Source: an alpha proteobacterium HIMB5 (GTDB lineage: Bacteria; Pseudomonadota; Alphaproteobacteria; Pelagibacterales; Pelagibacteraceae). From it: DNA of 64,000 bases. Made by a program: the position numbers and the translations under genes. This document shows, in pieces, positions 52,101 to 60,145 of this stretch (position 1 is its first letter; every line of letters begins with the position of its first letter). Below the pieces are notes generated by a model, which was not told the origin of the DNA, made no database searches, and was given only the letters and a program-made list of their open reading frames with translations. The stretch is taken from contig CP003809.1 in NCBI GenBank assembly GCA_000299095.1, positions 682,001-746,000 of the forward strand, read 5' to 3'.

Positions 52101-54048
52101 AATTAATTTACTAGATTATAAATTTAATTCTTATCTTCTTCTAATTTTTTCATTATCTTCAATTATTTTTGAAGTTGATTTAAAAAATCAAATTCTATTT
52201 GTATTAACTTTATTTTTTTGTGTTTTCCAAAATTTAAAAAACTATAAATTTAAAAAACTAATCTCTTCATTAGTTGCCTTAAGCGTAATTTATTTTCAAT
52301 TTGAATTTAGTGATAGAACCATATCAAAAGAATTTTTTATAAATTTGATATTATTATTAGTTTTTATAAAATTTTCTGAAATTCAAAATAAACAAGATCA
52401 TTATTTTTTCAATTTTACAGTAATCTTTTTAACAATTTCCTCGTTAATTTATGGGCAAGATTTTTTAAGTTCAATCAATTCTATTATTTTGATGTTCATA
52501 ATTATTATTCATTTATATTCTTTAAATCAAAATAAATTAATAAACATCAATATTAAATATATTCTTAGATACACTTTAATTTCATTTTTTGGTCTTTCTA
52601 TTATTGGAGTAATTTATCTGATGTTCCCAAGGTATGACATTAACTTAAAAATTTTTGATACCTCTTTAAATAATCTAGGAATACCAGAGGAAATTAAGCT
52701 TGGATCATTTACTGATATATCAAACAATGACAATGTAGTTTTTGTTTATACTCCCGATGAAAACTCCAATAATGAATTAACGTATTTTAGAGTAAAAATC
52801 TTTGATTTTTTAAGTAAGGAAAAAATTTGGATCAAAACCCCTAAGGTATCAATTGATCGACATTATAAAGATCAAATTTCATTAACAAAAAACCCAAATA
52901 AAAACATAAAAAAACATAAGTTAATTATTTATCCAAATAACAAAAAATGGTTACCAATTTTAAATAATTATGATTACGAAAATAGAATTGTGGTTAACGA
53001 CTATTTAAATGGTACTGCAAAAATGAATAGCAAAATAGATAAAAAGAAAATTTTATTTATTAGTGATACAAAGTTTTCTGTTAACTTTGATACGAATTTT
53101 TTAAATTTTTACACTATTCTTAGCAAAAATTTATTTTCTGAAAGATTAAAACTATGGTCAGAAAATTTAAGAATTAATTCTAATTCAGATATAGATTATC
53201 TAAACAAATTAATGGGTCACTTTGGTAATGGTGATTTTTATTACACCCTTAGCCCTACTTCAGATGGAAATGATGATTATGAAAATTTTTTTTTCGAAAC
53301 TAAAAGAGGCTACTGTGAATATTATGCTGGAATGTTTACAATTTTAGCTAGGATGCAAAATATACCCTCTCGAATTGTTACTGGATATCTTGGTGGTCAA
53401 TATAATGAAATTGGAAACTTTTATACATTCAGACAAGCGGATGCACATTCTTGGGTTGAAGTTTATTTAGATGGTATTGGTTGGAAAAGATTTGACCCAA
53501 CTTTAACAATTCCTAAAGAAAATATTTTAAGTTTTAATAATTATTCAAGTGAAAACATACAACCAAATTTCAAAGATACTGATAAAAAATTTTCAAAATT
53601 AGACCTAATTAAACTTTACTATAGTTATTTTGATTATTCTTGGACAAATAAATTTTTAGATTATGATAAAAAAACTAGAGATAATTTTTTACGAGAAAAA
53701 ATTAACAATATTGAGTTAGATAAAAAATTTTATTTTAATATTATTTCAATATTTTTTATTTATTTAATATATGTTTTAACAAAATTAATCATTCTAAGAA
53801 AAATTTTATTCAATCTGATGTTTAAAAAAATAAAAAAAAGATATGGAATATTGAAAAATAATTTAACTCATCAACAAATATTTAATATTCTAAGTAATGA
53901 TGAAAAAGTTGATTTAATGAATATTTTTGAGATTTATGAAAAACTTAAGTTTAGTAAAAATTATTCAGTTAATTTAAAAGAATTTTTTTTTATAAATATC
54001 AAAATATTAAAATTAGTTTTTCTAAGAGATAAAAAAAACCCTCTTTAA
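52093..54048 (+). CDS. TgpA-like membrane transglutaminase-family protein
   Basis: A polytopic N-terminal part (several helices within about residues 1-190) precedes a transglutaminase-like domain. The catalytic triad is visible: Cys408 in RGYCEYYAGMFTILAR, His452 in ADAHSWVEVYLD and Asp468 in WKRFDPTL. One more membrane helix follows near residues 550-570. At 651 residues it fits the TgpA/TGc family next to DUF58. The domain should face the periplasm and may act on peptides or the cell wall. The stop codon is inside the terminator hairpin. Confidence 0.87.
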   Translation: MFKINLLDYKFNSYLLLIFSLSSIIFEVDLKNQILFVLTLFFCVFQNLKNYKFKKLISSLVALSVIYFQFEFSDRTISKEFFINLILLLVFIKFSEIQNKQDHYFFNFTVIFLTISSLIYGQDFLSSINSIILMFIIIIHLYSLNQNKLININIKYILRYTLISFFGLSIIGVIYLMFPRYDINLKIFDTSLNNLGIPEEIKLGSFTDISNNDNVVFVYTPDENSNNELTYFRVKIFDFLSKEKIWIKTPKVSIDRHYKDQISLTKNPNKNIKKHKLIIYPNNKKWLPILNNYDYENRIVVNDYLNGTAKMNSKIDKKKILFISDTKFSVNFDTNFLNFYTILSKNLFSERLKLWSENLRINSNSDIDYLNKLMGHFGNGDFYYTLSPTSDGNDDYENFFFETKRGYCEYYAGMFTILARMQNIPSRIVTGYLGGQYNEIGNFYTFRQADAHSWVEVYLDGIGWKRFDPTLTIPKENILSFNNYSSENIQPNFKDTDKKFSKLDLIKLYYSYFDYSWTNKFLDYDKKTRDNFLREKINNIELDKKFYFNIISIFFIYLIYVLTKLIILRKILFNLMFKKIKKRYGILKNNLTHQQIFNILSNDEKVDLMNIFEIYEKLKFSKNYSVNLKEFFFINIKILKLVFLRDKKNPL

Positions 54049-54064
54049 AAAAAGAGGGTTTTTT
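54033..54064. terminator. Bidirectional rho-independent terminator
   Basis: AAAAAACCCTCTTT and AAAGAGGGTTTTTT form a perfect 14-bp stem around an AAAA loop, with T runs on both strands. It lies between the convergent tgpA-like gene (+) and the pilin gene (-), so it can stop transcription from either side. The stop codon of the left gene (54046-54048) lies in the stem and loop. Confidence 0.88.
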
Positions 54065-54092
54065 AAAAATTTAAAAAGTTAAAGATTAACTT

Positions 54093-54701
54093 TTACTGTA
54101 AAGTAAATACTTTTCCTTTTTCGTCACCAGTAGTACTTTCAGTACCAGCTGTTCCATAATATGTTACAATGAAATCACCATCAGCAGTTACTGTAGCAGC
54201 GTCTGCTTGACCAGCACTTATTGTAGCTCCAGCAGCTGTTCCAGCTGTTACTTCTGCGGCTGTAATAAGTCTGATATTGATTGTTCCTTTAGTAGTTGCA
54301 CTACCGTTGTAAACAACCTGACTTGCTCCATCTGTAGCATATGGGTTTTTAAATACGTTTCCATATCCATCAGTTGCAAAATAACAAACGATACCTTGTA
54401 AGAATGCACCTAAGTTATTAGCTGCATTGTTCGCTGTATTGTCAAACTTTGTAGTCGATCCTGCACAGTTTGTATCGTAAGCATTAATTGCTCCTGAAGT
54501 AGTTTGAATTTGGTTATTTAAAAGAGTTAATTCTGTTTCAATAAATCTTTTTACAGAGTTATAGTTCGCTATAGCAACTCTTGATTTTGCTGAATCAGTA
54601 TAACTTTGATAACCAACTATTCCAACACCAGCTAATACTCCGATAATCGCAACTACCACAAGTAGTTCAACTAGTGAGAAACCTTTTTGTAATTGTTTCA
54701 T
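54093..54701 (-). CDS. Type IV pilin or major pseudopilin
   Basis: Class III prepilin signal: MKQLQKG is cut before Phe8, giving the mature start FSLVELLVVVAIIGVLAG with Glu5. One hydrophobic helix then leads into a globular part. Cys79 and Cys106 could form a disulfide. The C-terminal half is rich in Ala, Gly and Thr (for example TAAEVTAGTAAGATISAGQA). The gene looks richer in G+C than its flanks, as expected for high expression. A strong ribosome site AAGGA lies 8 nt before ATG. The prepilin peptidase gene is 4.7 kb downstream on the other strand. Whether it forms a pilus or a secretion pseudopilus is open. Confidence 0.9.
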   Translation of the reverse strand: MKQLQKGFSLVELLVVVAIIGVLAGVGIVGYQSYTDSAKSRVAIANYNSVKRFIETELTLLNNQIQTTSGAINAYDTNCAGSTTKFDNTANNAANNLGAFLQGIVCYFATDGYGNVFKNPYATDGASQVVYNGSATTKGTINIRLITAAEVTAGTAAGATISAGQADAATVTADGDFIVTYYGTAGTESTTGDEKGKVFTLQ

Positions 54702-54709
54702 AATTATGA

Positions 54710-54757
54710 TCCTTCTATTATTAAAATTATATATATATATAACGCTCTATCTATCAA
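54710..54757 (-). promoter_or_regulatory. Predicted promoter and ribosome binding site of the pilin gene
   Basis: On the minus strand TTGATA (54752-54757) is followed after 18 bp by TATATA (54728-54733) in a short TA run. A purine-rich AAGGA (54710-54714) sits 8 nt before the pilin ATG, one of the clearest Shine-Dalgarno sites in the window. The -10 assignment is uncertain because of the alternating TA tract. Confidence 0.4.
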
Positions 54758-54869
54758 TTTTTTTGTTTATGTAAATGATTAATTTTTATCAATTTAATCA
54801 TATTTTTTGACGGTTACATTAGACTTTTTGTTTTACTTTTAGATATAATTTTAATTATTTAATTAATAA

Positions 54870-55047
54870 TTTTTTCGCTATCTCATCTATAGAAGACTCA
54901 TTTTCTTTAATCCAATCCCTGGATTTTTTTGAAATTGTGCTTTTTACATATTTTTTAGCATCAAATAAATTATCAAATCTCTTTGTTACTCTTTTAAACT
55001 CTTTATTAATATCATTTGAGTTTATTTTATCTAAAACACTCTTAATT
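54870..55047 (-). repeat. 178-bp direct repeat, copy 1 (duplicate 3' end of the coiled-coil gene)
   Basis: This is an exact copy of 55814-55991, compared base by base. It encodes the last 59 or so codons of the coiled-coil protein on the minus strand but has no upstream part of that gene. Read in frame it continues two residues past the identity (AKKLLIK) to a stop at 54855-54857, so its ending differs from copy 2. The two copies are 944 bp apart and flank a glycosyltransferase gene. The 395-nt spacer 54702-55096 holds this copy and the pilin promoter and nothing else recognised. Confidence 0.97.
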
Positions 55048-55096
55048 CTTTTTTAAGAGAAACAACTAATAATTTAATGTTAAGATATGAATATAC

Positions 55097-55810
55097 ATGC
55101 AAAAAAAAGAAATAAGTATTGTAATTCCTATATTAAATGAGGAAAAAAATATTTTCCCATTAACAAAAAAGATTATCTCAGATCTCAAAAAAATCAAATT
55201 TGAAATTATTTTTGTTGATGACAATTCTACTGATAATTCAAAAAGACAATTAAATTTATTAAAAGCAAAATATTCTTTTTTTAATCCTATATTCAGAAAA
55301 AAAAACCCTAGAGATTTAACTCAATCATGTTTCCTAGGAATCGAAAAAGCAAAATATAGAAATATTTTGATTATGGATGGAGATATGCAACATGATCCAA
55401 AATATATTAATAAGATGATAAATCTATTTAATACTCAAAATTTAGATTTAGTTATTGGAGCAAGAAAGTTAAAACATGGACCCAACAAAGGACTATCTGA
55501 AACAAGAAGATTTGCATCATTAATTCTTATATTTTTGTTTTCTTTCTTTAAAATAAAGACGTCAGACCCAATGAGTGGGTTTTTTTTATTTAAAAAAGAA
55601 ATTTACTTAAAAAATAAGAATTATTATTTTGGAAAAGGCTTTAAAATATTAGCTGATGTTTTGGTAAATTCAAAAACTAGTTTAAAGGTAAAAGACGTTT
55701 TTATAAATTTTGAAAAACGTTTAGAAAACCGAAGTAAAATGAATTTTAAAATACTTTCAATTTTAATATTTTTTTATTTTAAAAGTGTTTTAAAAAAATT
55801 ATTTATCTAA
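55097..55810 (+). CDS. Polyprenol-phosphate glycosyltransferase, GT2 (DPM1-like)
   Basis: GT-A fold transferase: SIVIPILNEEKNI, then FVDDNSTDNS, then ILIMDGDMQHDP (DxD-type metal site) and DPMSGFFLFKK. The 237 residues resemble dolichol- or undecaprenol-phosphate mannosyltransferase, with one hydrophobic stretch near residues 140-150 and a hydrophobic C-terminus. It should load a sugar onto a polyprenyl phosphate for later use in glycan or protein glycosylation. It lies between the two 178-bp repeats, and its last 12 nt overlap the end of the coiled-coil gene. Confidence 0.85.
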   Translation: MQKKEISIVIPILNEEKNIFPLTKKIISDLKKIKFEIIFVDDNSTDNSKRQLNLLKAKYSFFNPIFRKKNPRDLTQSCFLGIEKAKYRNILIMDGDMQHDPKYINKMINLFNTQNLDLVIGARKLKHGPNKGLSETRRFASLILIFLFSFFKIKTSDPMSGFFLFKKEIYLKNKNYYFGKGFKILADVLVNSKTSLKVKDVFINFEKRLENRSKMNFKILSILIFFYFKSVLKKLFI

Positions 55811-57415
55811 AAGTTTTTTCGCTATCTCATCTATAGAAGACTCATTTTCTTTAATCCAATCCCTGGATTTTTTTGAAATTGTGCTTTTTACATATTTTTT
55901 AGCATCAAATAAATTATCAAATCTCTTTGTTACTCTTTTAAACTCTTTATTAATATCATTTGAGTTTATTTTATCTAAAACACTCTTAATTTCAAATTCA
56001 GATAACTGAGCTTTTAATAAATCAAATTGTTTATCCATTTCTTCTTGAATTTTAGGGAACACTTTTTTCTGTAATTCTTCCGTCATCATTTCTGGAGAAC
56101 TTGTATCTTTTTTATTGGATGATTTTTTATCTAAATTTTTTTGTAAAATAGAATGACTATATTGCAATTCTGAAGAATGATACATTTGTAACATTCGCAT
56201 ATTTTGCATATCCATTATTTTCGACATTTGATCAAATTTGTCTTGGAGCTTTTCAGACTCTGTTTTATTTTTTTGTTTTTCTTCAATCTTATTAATTAAT
56301 TCAGGCTCTAAATTTTCAATTTTTTGATTGATATCATTTTTATAGCTAGAAATTTTATCTAAAGTTTCCTCAATTCGATTGTTTAAATTGTTTAATGAAT
56401 TTTCTATTTTTAGATTGTAATCATTTAAATCACTTATTTTTTCATTAAACCTTTTCTCAATATTTAGATTTTCTTGTTGTATTGGGTCTGAAATTTTATT
56501 TAAGCCTTCTTCAATTTTTGAAGACATTAAATTTATATTATTTTGAATACTATCAAATTGATTATTTAATTGTCCTATTTGGTCTTCTAAATTCGCAAAA
56601 TTTTTATTTGCTTCATCTTCGTATTTACTAAATTCTTGATGATAGTTATCAGTAATATTATTTAATTTATTTTCTAAATTATCCTCTGAACGATTTAAAG
56701 CTTCGGTTAATTTGATGTCTAACTCGTTGTTAAATTTATCTGAGAATAGATTTTTTTGGTCTAATAATTCATCTAATTTTTCAGTCAACTCATTATTGTT
56801 TAAATCTAAATCTTGAACTTTTTCATTTAATATCTCAAGCTCTTCTATATCTGCTGATTTTTCTTTTTCTTGAATATTATCTAAATCAGTATCGATAGTT
56901 TCTTCATTCTTAGTTTTGATTTCATCTTTTAAAAGAATTTGATCTTCGTTTTCTAATTGTTGACTTTCTATTACTTCTTCCTTCAATTCTATTATATTTT
57001 CAACCTCATCATTTAAATGAATTATTTTTTCATCACTAGAAATAACTTCATTTTTTAACTCAATTATACTCTCTGAATTGAACATTAATTCATTGTTAGC
57101 CTCATCAATACTACTTAAATTTTGATCAACTATTTCGTTATTTAAAAATATAATTTTTTTGTCTAAGTCTTGAACTTTTTTGGGCTGAATGAATGTTTGT
57201 TTTGAATCTGAACTTGAAATAATTGTCGATTTGTCAGTGCCAGTAAATGACATTTTTGTTTCTACTCCATCTTTAAGATCTATCACTTCTTCTTGAAAAA
57301 TTTCTTTCATTTTTTGAACATAAAGTTCTCTGGTTTCGTTCAATTTTTGATTTTTTAGCAATTCTTGCTTGGCTTCAATTAAAGTTTTTTTGATGTAATT
57401 CGGGGTTTTTTTCAT
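55799..57415 (-). CDS. Large coiled-coil protein of unknown function
   Basis: 538 residues, almost all acidic and helical. No signal peptide is seen. The central part (about residues 90-430) is a long run of Leu/Ile/Asn/Glu heptad-like sequence, for example LNEKVQDLDLNNNELTEKL. The C-terminal 60 residues are more defined (FDNLFDAKKYVKSTISKKSR, then IDEIAKKLLDK); this is the part duplicated at 54870-55047. It is divergent from the PilO-like gene and converges on the glycosyltransferase. A scaffold role in polar or pilus assembly is possible but not shown. It resembles no enzyme family. Confidence 0.7.
   Translation of the reverse strand: MKKTPNYIKKTLIEAKQELLKNQKLNETRELYVQKMKEIFQEEVIDLKDGVETKMSFTGTDKSTIISSSDSKQTFIQPKKVQDLDKKIIFLNNEIVDQNLSSIDEANNELMFNSESIIELKNEVISSDEKIIHLNDEVENIIELKEEVIESQQLENEDQILLKDEIKTKNEETIDTDLDNIQEKEKSADIEELEILNEKVQDLDLNNNELTEKLDELLDQKNLFSDKFNNELDIKLTEALNRSEDNLENKLNNITDNYHQEFSKYEDEANKNFANLEDQIGQLNNQFDSIQNNINLMSSKIEEGLNKISDPIQQENLNIEKRFNEKISDLNDYNLKIENSLNNLNNRIEETLDKISSYKNDINQKIENLEPELINKIEEKQKNKTESEKLQDKFDQMSKIMDMQNMRMLQMYHSSELQYSHSILQKNLDKKSSNKKDTSSPEMMTEELQKKVFPKIQEEMDKQFDLLKAQLSEFEIKSVLDKINSNDINKEFKRVTKRFDNLFDAKKYVKSTISKKSRDWIKENESSIDEIAKKLLDK
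55814..55991 (-). repeat. 178-bp direct repeat, copy 2 (inside the coiled-coil gene)
   Basis: Native or rebuilt 3' end of the coiled-coil gene, identical to 54870-55047. Outside the 178 bp the two sites differ at once on both sides: here the C-terminus is KKLLDK, in copy 1 it is KKLLIK. The sharp borders suggest a recent event. Confidence 0.97.
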
Positions 57416-57480
57416 ATAATAAATTTAATGTTCGAATCAGGTTAATTTTATCAAATGTTAAACTGATGTAAAAATTATAA

Positions 57481-58140
57481 ATGTTAGGTTTAAATAAAAA
57501 TAAAACTAAAGTTGTCGAAGACGAATCGATTCGTGATAAATCAAAATTTGTAGTAGTTGGTTTTACAGTAATGATTTTATCATTTCTGTTATTTTTTATA
57601 GGTGAAATTTATACTTCATTAAAATTATCTAAACAAAGTTCATTAATTCAAGGCACAGGAGATGTTCAAGACCAAGCAGATAAAATTATTTTAGAAATGG
57701 CAAAAGCTGGAAAAAATGTCAATCAAGCAGAGTATGCTTACATTCAAGAAATAATGAAATTCATGTCTCCCTCAGAATTCCAAAATTTTAAAAATTCAAT
57801 TTCAGGTATGGCAAGTCAATTTAATGTTCAAATAAATAGTTTAAATGAGTCTAAACCTGAAAAATTAGGAAAAAAATACTCAATAAATTTTATAGAATAT
57901 CAATTTTTAAGTACTTTTGAAAATCTGACATTATTAAAAAATAAAATTTCTGAAACGGATTTTAAAGTAAATATTATTGAAGAAGTAATTTTAAGAGAAA
58001 ACCCTAAATCCAAAAAAGTTCTAACTAACGGCAAAATTGGAGTTTATGTTTTTGCAGGCAAAGAAAAGTTATTAAAAGAAAAAAAGAATATTATTGATCA
58101 GTTTAAAAAAGAAGAAGAAGATAAAGAAAATTCTAAATAA
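57481..58140 (+). CDS. Single-span membrane protein, PilO/GspM-like
   Basis: 219 residues with a Lys-rich cytoplasmic N-terminus, one membrane helix (about residues 24-46, VVVGFTVMILSFLLFFIGEI), a helical stretch and a C-terminal alpha/beta region ending in a charged tail. This topology and the pilus neighbourhood resemble PilO or GspM, the inner-membrane alignment proteins of type IV pili and type II secretion. No motif proves this. It is divergent from the coiled-coil gene with 65 nt between. Confidence 0.5.
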   Translation: MLGLNKNKTKVVEDESIRDKSKFVVVGFTVMILSFLLFFIGEIYTSLKLSKQSSLIQGTGDVQDQADKIILEMAKAGKNVNQAEYAYIQEIMKFMSPSEFQNFKNSISGMASQFNVQINSLNESKPEKLGKKYSINFIEYQFLSTFENLTLLKNKISETDFKVNIIEEVILRENPKSKKVLTNGKIGVYVFAGKEKLLKEKKNIIDQFKKEEEDKENSK

Positions 58141-58162
58141 TAATAGAATAAAATTATTAGTA

Positions 58163-58813
58163 TTACCTTAATCCTAAAGGAGCTCTTATATACTCATAAA
58201 TTGGACTTAAAAAATCCAAATAACTTTCCATAAATGGAAAGGCCATTGCAATATCTTCTTTTAATGGAACTATAACAATTGAAAAAACTATCATTAAAAG
58301 GATCAGCAAATAAAAAAGTAGTCTTGTTCTTCTCGCTTGGTTAATTTCTTGCTCATCATCTGAGATTTGTTCAAGTTTTTTTTTTTCAAGAGCATCAGCA
58401 GCTGATTGAATTCTATCTTTCTTTAATAGTTTTTGAAAAAAATTAAGGTTTTGATCTCTATCTCTTTTAAAATTATCTAAATTCTTATCCATCTCTTCCT
58501 TTGATGGTAAGTCTGAGTCTTCATCTGTAAAAATTTTGAAATTAGAAATTTTTTCTTCTTTTTCAGTTAAAGGATGTTCTGCTGTCTCATTTACAATTGT
58601 ACTATTTTCAGAATCATCAAGTTCAGTCCCAATATTTTGATCTTGATATTCCAAGTTATCACTTGATTGAACACCCTCGTTTAAATTTCCTTGCTCAGGG
58701 TGATAAAACCATACCTCAGAACATGCACCACATCTTACTTTTGAGCCTTCTGAGGGCATTAGCTCATCAGCTAATTTAAATTTCTTTTTTCCACAAATAC
58801 AGTTGATAATCAT
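58163..58813 (-). CDS. Zinc-ribbon (MJ0042-type) single-span membrane protein
   Basis: The N-terminal zinc ribbon uses Cys5, Cys7, Cys28 and Cys31 (NCICGKKKF and VRCGACSEVW). An acidic linker of about 120 residues follows, then one membrane helix (about residues 168-190, LLFYLLILLMIVFSIVIVP) and a short C-terminal part. This layout is common in alphaproteobacterial proteins of unknown function near cell-envelope genes. It is divergent from the STAS gene (38 nt). Confidence 0.75.
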   Translation of the reverse strand: MIINCICGKKKFKLADELMPSEGSKVRCGACSEVWFYHPEQGNLNEGVQSSDNLEYQDQNIGTELDDSENSTIVNETAEHPLTEKEEKISNFKIFTDEDSDLPSKEEMDKNLDNFKRDRDQNLNFFQKLLKKDRIQSAADALEKKKLEQISDDEQEINQARRTRLLFYLLILLMIVFSIVIVPLKEDIAMAFPFMESYLDFLSPIYEYIRAPLGLR

Positions 58814-58851
58814 ATGTTGTAATATAAAATTAATAATATAAAAAAACTATA

Positions 58852-59355
58852 ATGTCTATCGAACAAAAAATTGAAGGAGATATAGGAAAACTCTTCCTTT
58901 CTGAAGAAATTGACCTTGATAAATCGCCTTTAGTTAGAAGTAATATTAAAGAATTGATTGATCAAACAAAAACTATAGAAGTCAATATGGCAAAGGTTAG
59001 TTACATTGACTCTTCAGGAATCGCAGCTTTAGTGGAGGGAATTCAACTATCAAAAAGCAACTCTAAAGAATTTTTTCTCACAGAAGTAAGTAATGAGGTG
59101 ATGAAAGTAATTAAATTAGCTCATTTAGATAAATTTTTCACAATCAAAAGTGCAACAGGTCAAAACGCCAATGATGAAACTGCAGCTGAGCCAGTTAGTG
59201 AACCTGAGCCTCAAGCAAGTGAAAATGTTGACTTAAGTCCTAATGAAGAGAGTCAACCAAATGAAACAAGTAACAATACAGGTGAAGAAACTCAACCAAG
59301 CATCAAGAGAGATGACGATGGTGGAGATGATGATAAAATCAAGTTTAAAAGGTAA
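58852..59355 (+). CDS. STAS domain protein with acidic tail (anti-sigma factor antagonist-like)
   Basis: A STAS domain covers about residues 1-105. The phosphorylation-loop motif YIDSSGIAALVEG (Ser54 or Ser55) is intact, as in SpoIIAA-type antagonists and in MlaB. The last 60 residues are low-complexity, acidic and rich in Glu, Pro, Asn and Ser (for example AAEPVSEPEPQASENVDLSP). No partner kinase or sigma factor gene is in the window. It ends immediately before the GTG start of the prepilin peptidase gene, so the two are coupled. Confidence 0.82.
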   Translation: MSIEQKIEGDIGKLFLSEEIDLDKSPLVRSNIKELIDQTKTIEVNMAKVSYIDSSGIAALVEGIQLSKSNSKEFFLTEVSNEVMKVIKLAHLDKFFTIKSATGQNANDETAAEPVSEPEPQASENVDLSPNEESQPNETSNNTGEETQPSIKRDDDGGDDDKIKFKR

Positions 59356-60111
59356 GTGTTAGCCTTTGCTCTATTTATTTTAGGTTCAATTTTTGGAAGC
59401 TTCTATAATGTTTGTATTTATAGAATACCAAATAATTTAGATGTAATTAAAAAAAATTCCTTCTGTCCAAATTGTAATTATCAAATACCATTCTATAGAA
59501 ATATACCCATCATCTCTTTCATTCAAAATTTAGGAAAATGTAATAATTGTAATAAGGCTATTAGTTTAAGTTATCTGATAGTTGAAATATCAACTGCAAT
59601 TTTATTTGTAATCGCATATTTAAAATTTGATTTGAGTATTGAGTTTCTTTCATATATATTATTTTATTCATCCTTAATAATTATTTTTTTTACTGATTTT
59701 AAATATTATTTAATTTTAGATAAAATTACATATCCAATTTCAATTGTTGGTTTAGCTTTAGTTGTTTTTGATTTTAACCCTTTCTCAGTTACAATAATAG
59801 AATCTATTCTTGGAGGATCAGTAGGATTTTTTGTTATTTATTTAATACGGTATCTTTTTTTTAAGATAAGAAAAATTGAAGGTATGGGTCTTGGAGATGC
59901 AAAACTATTTTTAATGATAGGAATTTGGTTAGGAATTAAATCAATTTATTTGGTGCTTGCAAGTTCTGCGCTTGTGGGTGCTTTAGTGGGTGCATTTATA
60001 ATATTTAAATACAAAAAAGATAAGGATTTTCATATTCCATATGGTTGTTTTATAGTTATTGCATCAATGATTTATCCTGAAGTTGGTGATCTATTTTACA
60101 GTTTATTTTAG
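59356..60111 (+). CDS. pilD: Prepilin peptidase (type IV leader peptidase, A24 family)
   Basis: Inner-membrane aspartyl protease that cuts and N-methylates prepilins. It has the N-terminal methylase-type domain with two zinc CxxC pairs (CPNCNYQIPFYRN and CNNCNKA, residues 37-65). The catalytic Asp114 is in FFTDFKYY and Asp181 in GMGLGDAKL. The remaining sequence is strongly hydrophobic with about six to eight spans. The 251 residues match PilD. It starts with GTG directly after the STAS stop codon. Its substrate is surely the pilin at 54093-54701 among others. Confidence 0.93.
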   Translation: MLAFALFILGSIFGSFYNVCIYRIPNNLDVIKKNSFCPNCNYQIPFYRNIPIISFIQNLGKCNNCNKAISLSYLIVEISTAILFVIAYLKFDLSIEFLSYILFYSSLIIIFFTDFKYYLILDKITYPISIVGLALVVFDFNPFSVTIIESILGGSVGFFVIYLIRYLFFKIRKIEGMGLGDAKLFLMIGIWLGIKSIYLVLASSALVGALVGAFIIFKYKKDKDFHIPYGCFIVIASMIYPEVGDLFYSLF

Positions 60112-60145
60112 ATATATAATACTTTCTAAGGCGATTCGTAAATTA

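Noticed and set aside
54722-54745. Alternating TA tract
   Set aside because: It was considered as a phase-variable repeat. It is short and overlaps the probable -10 region of the pilin promoter, so no separate claim is made.
60083-60145. Earlier start for the TPR-GT9 gene
   Set aside because: It would overlap the end of pilD by 29 nt and adds residues outside any repeat; ATG 60146 gives a clean start.
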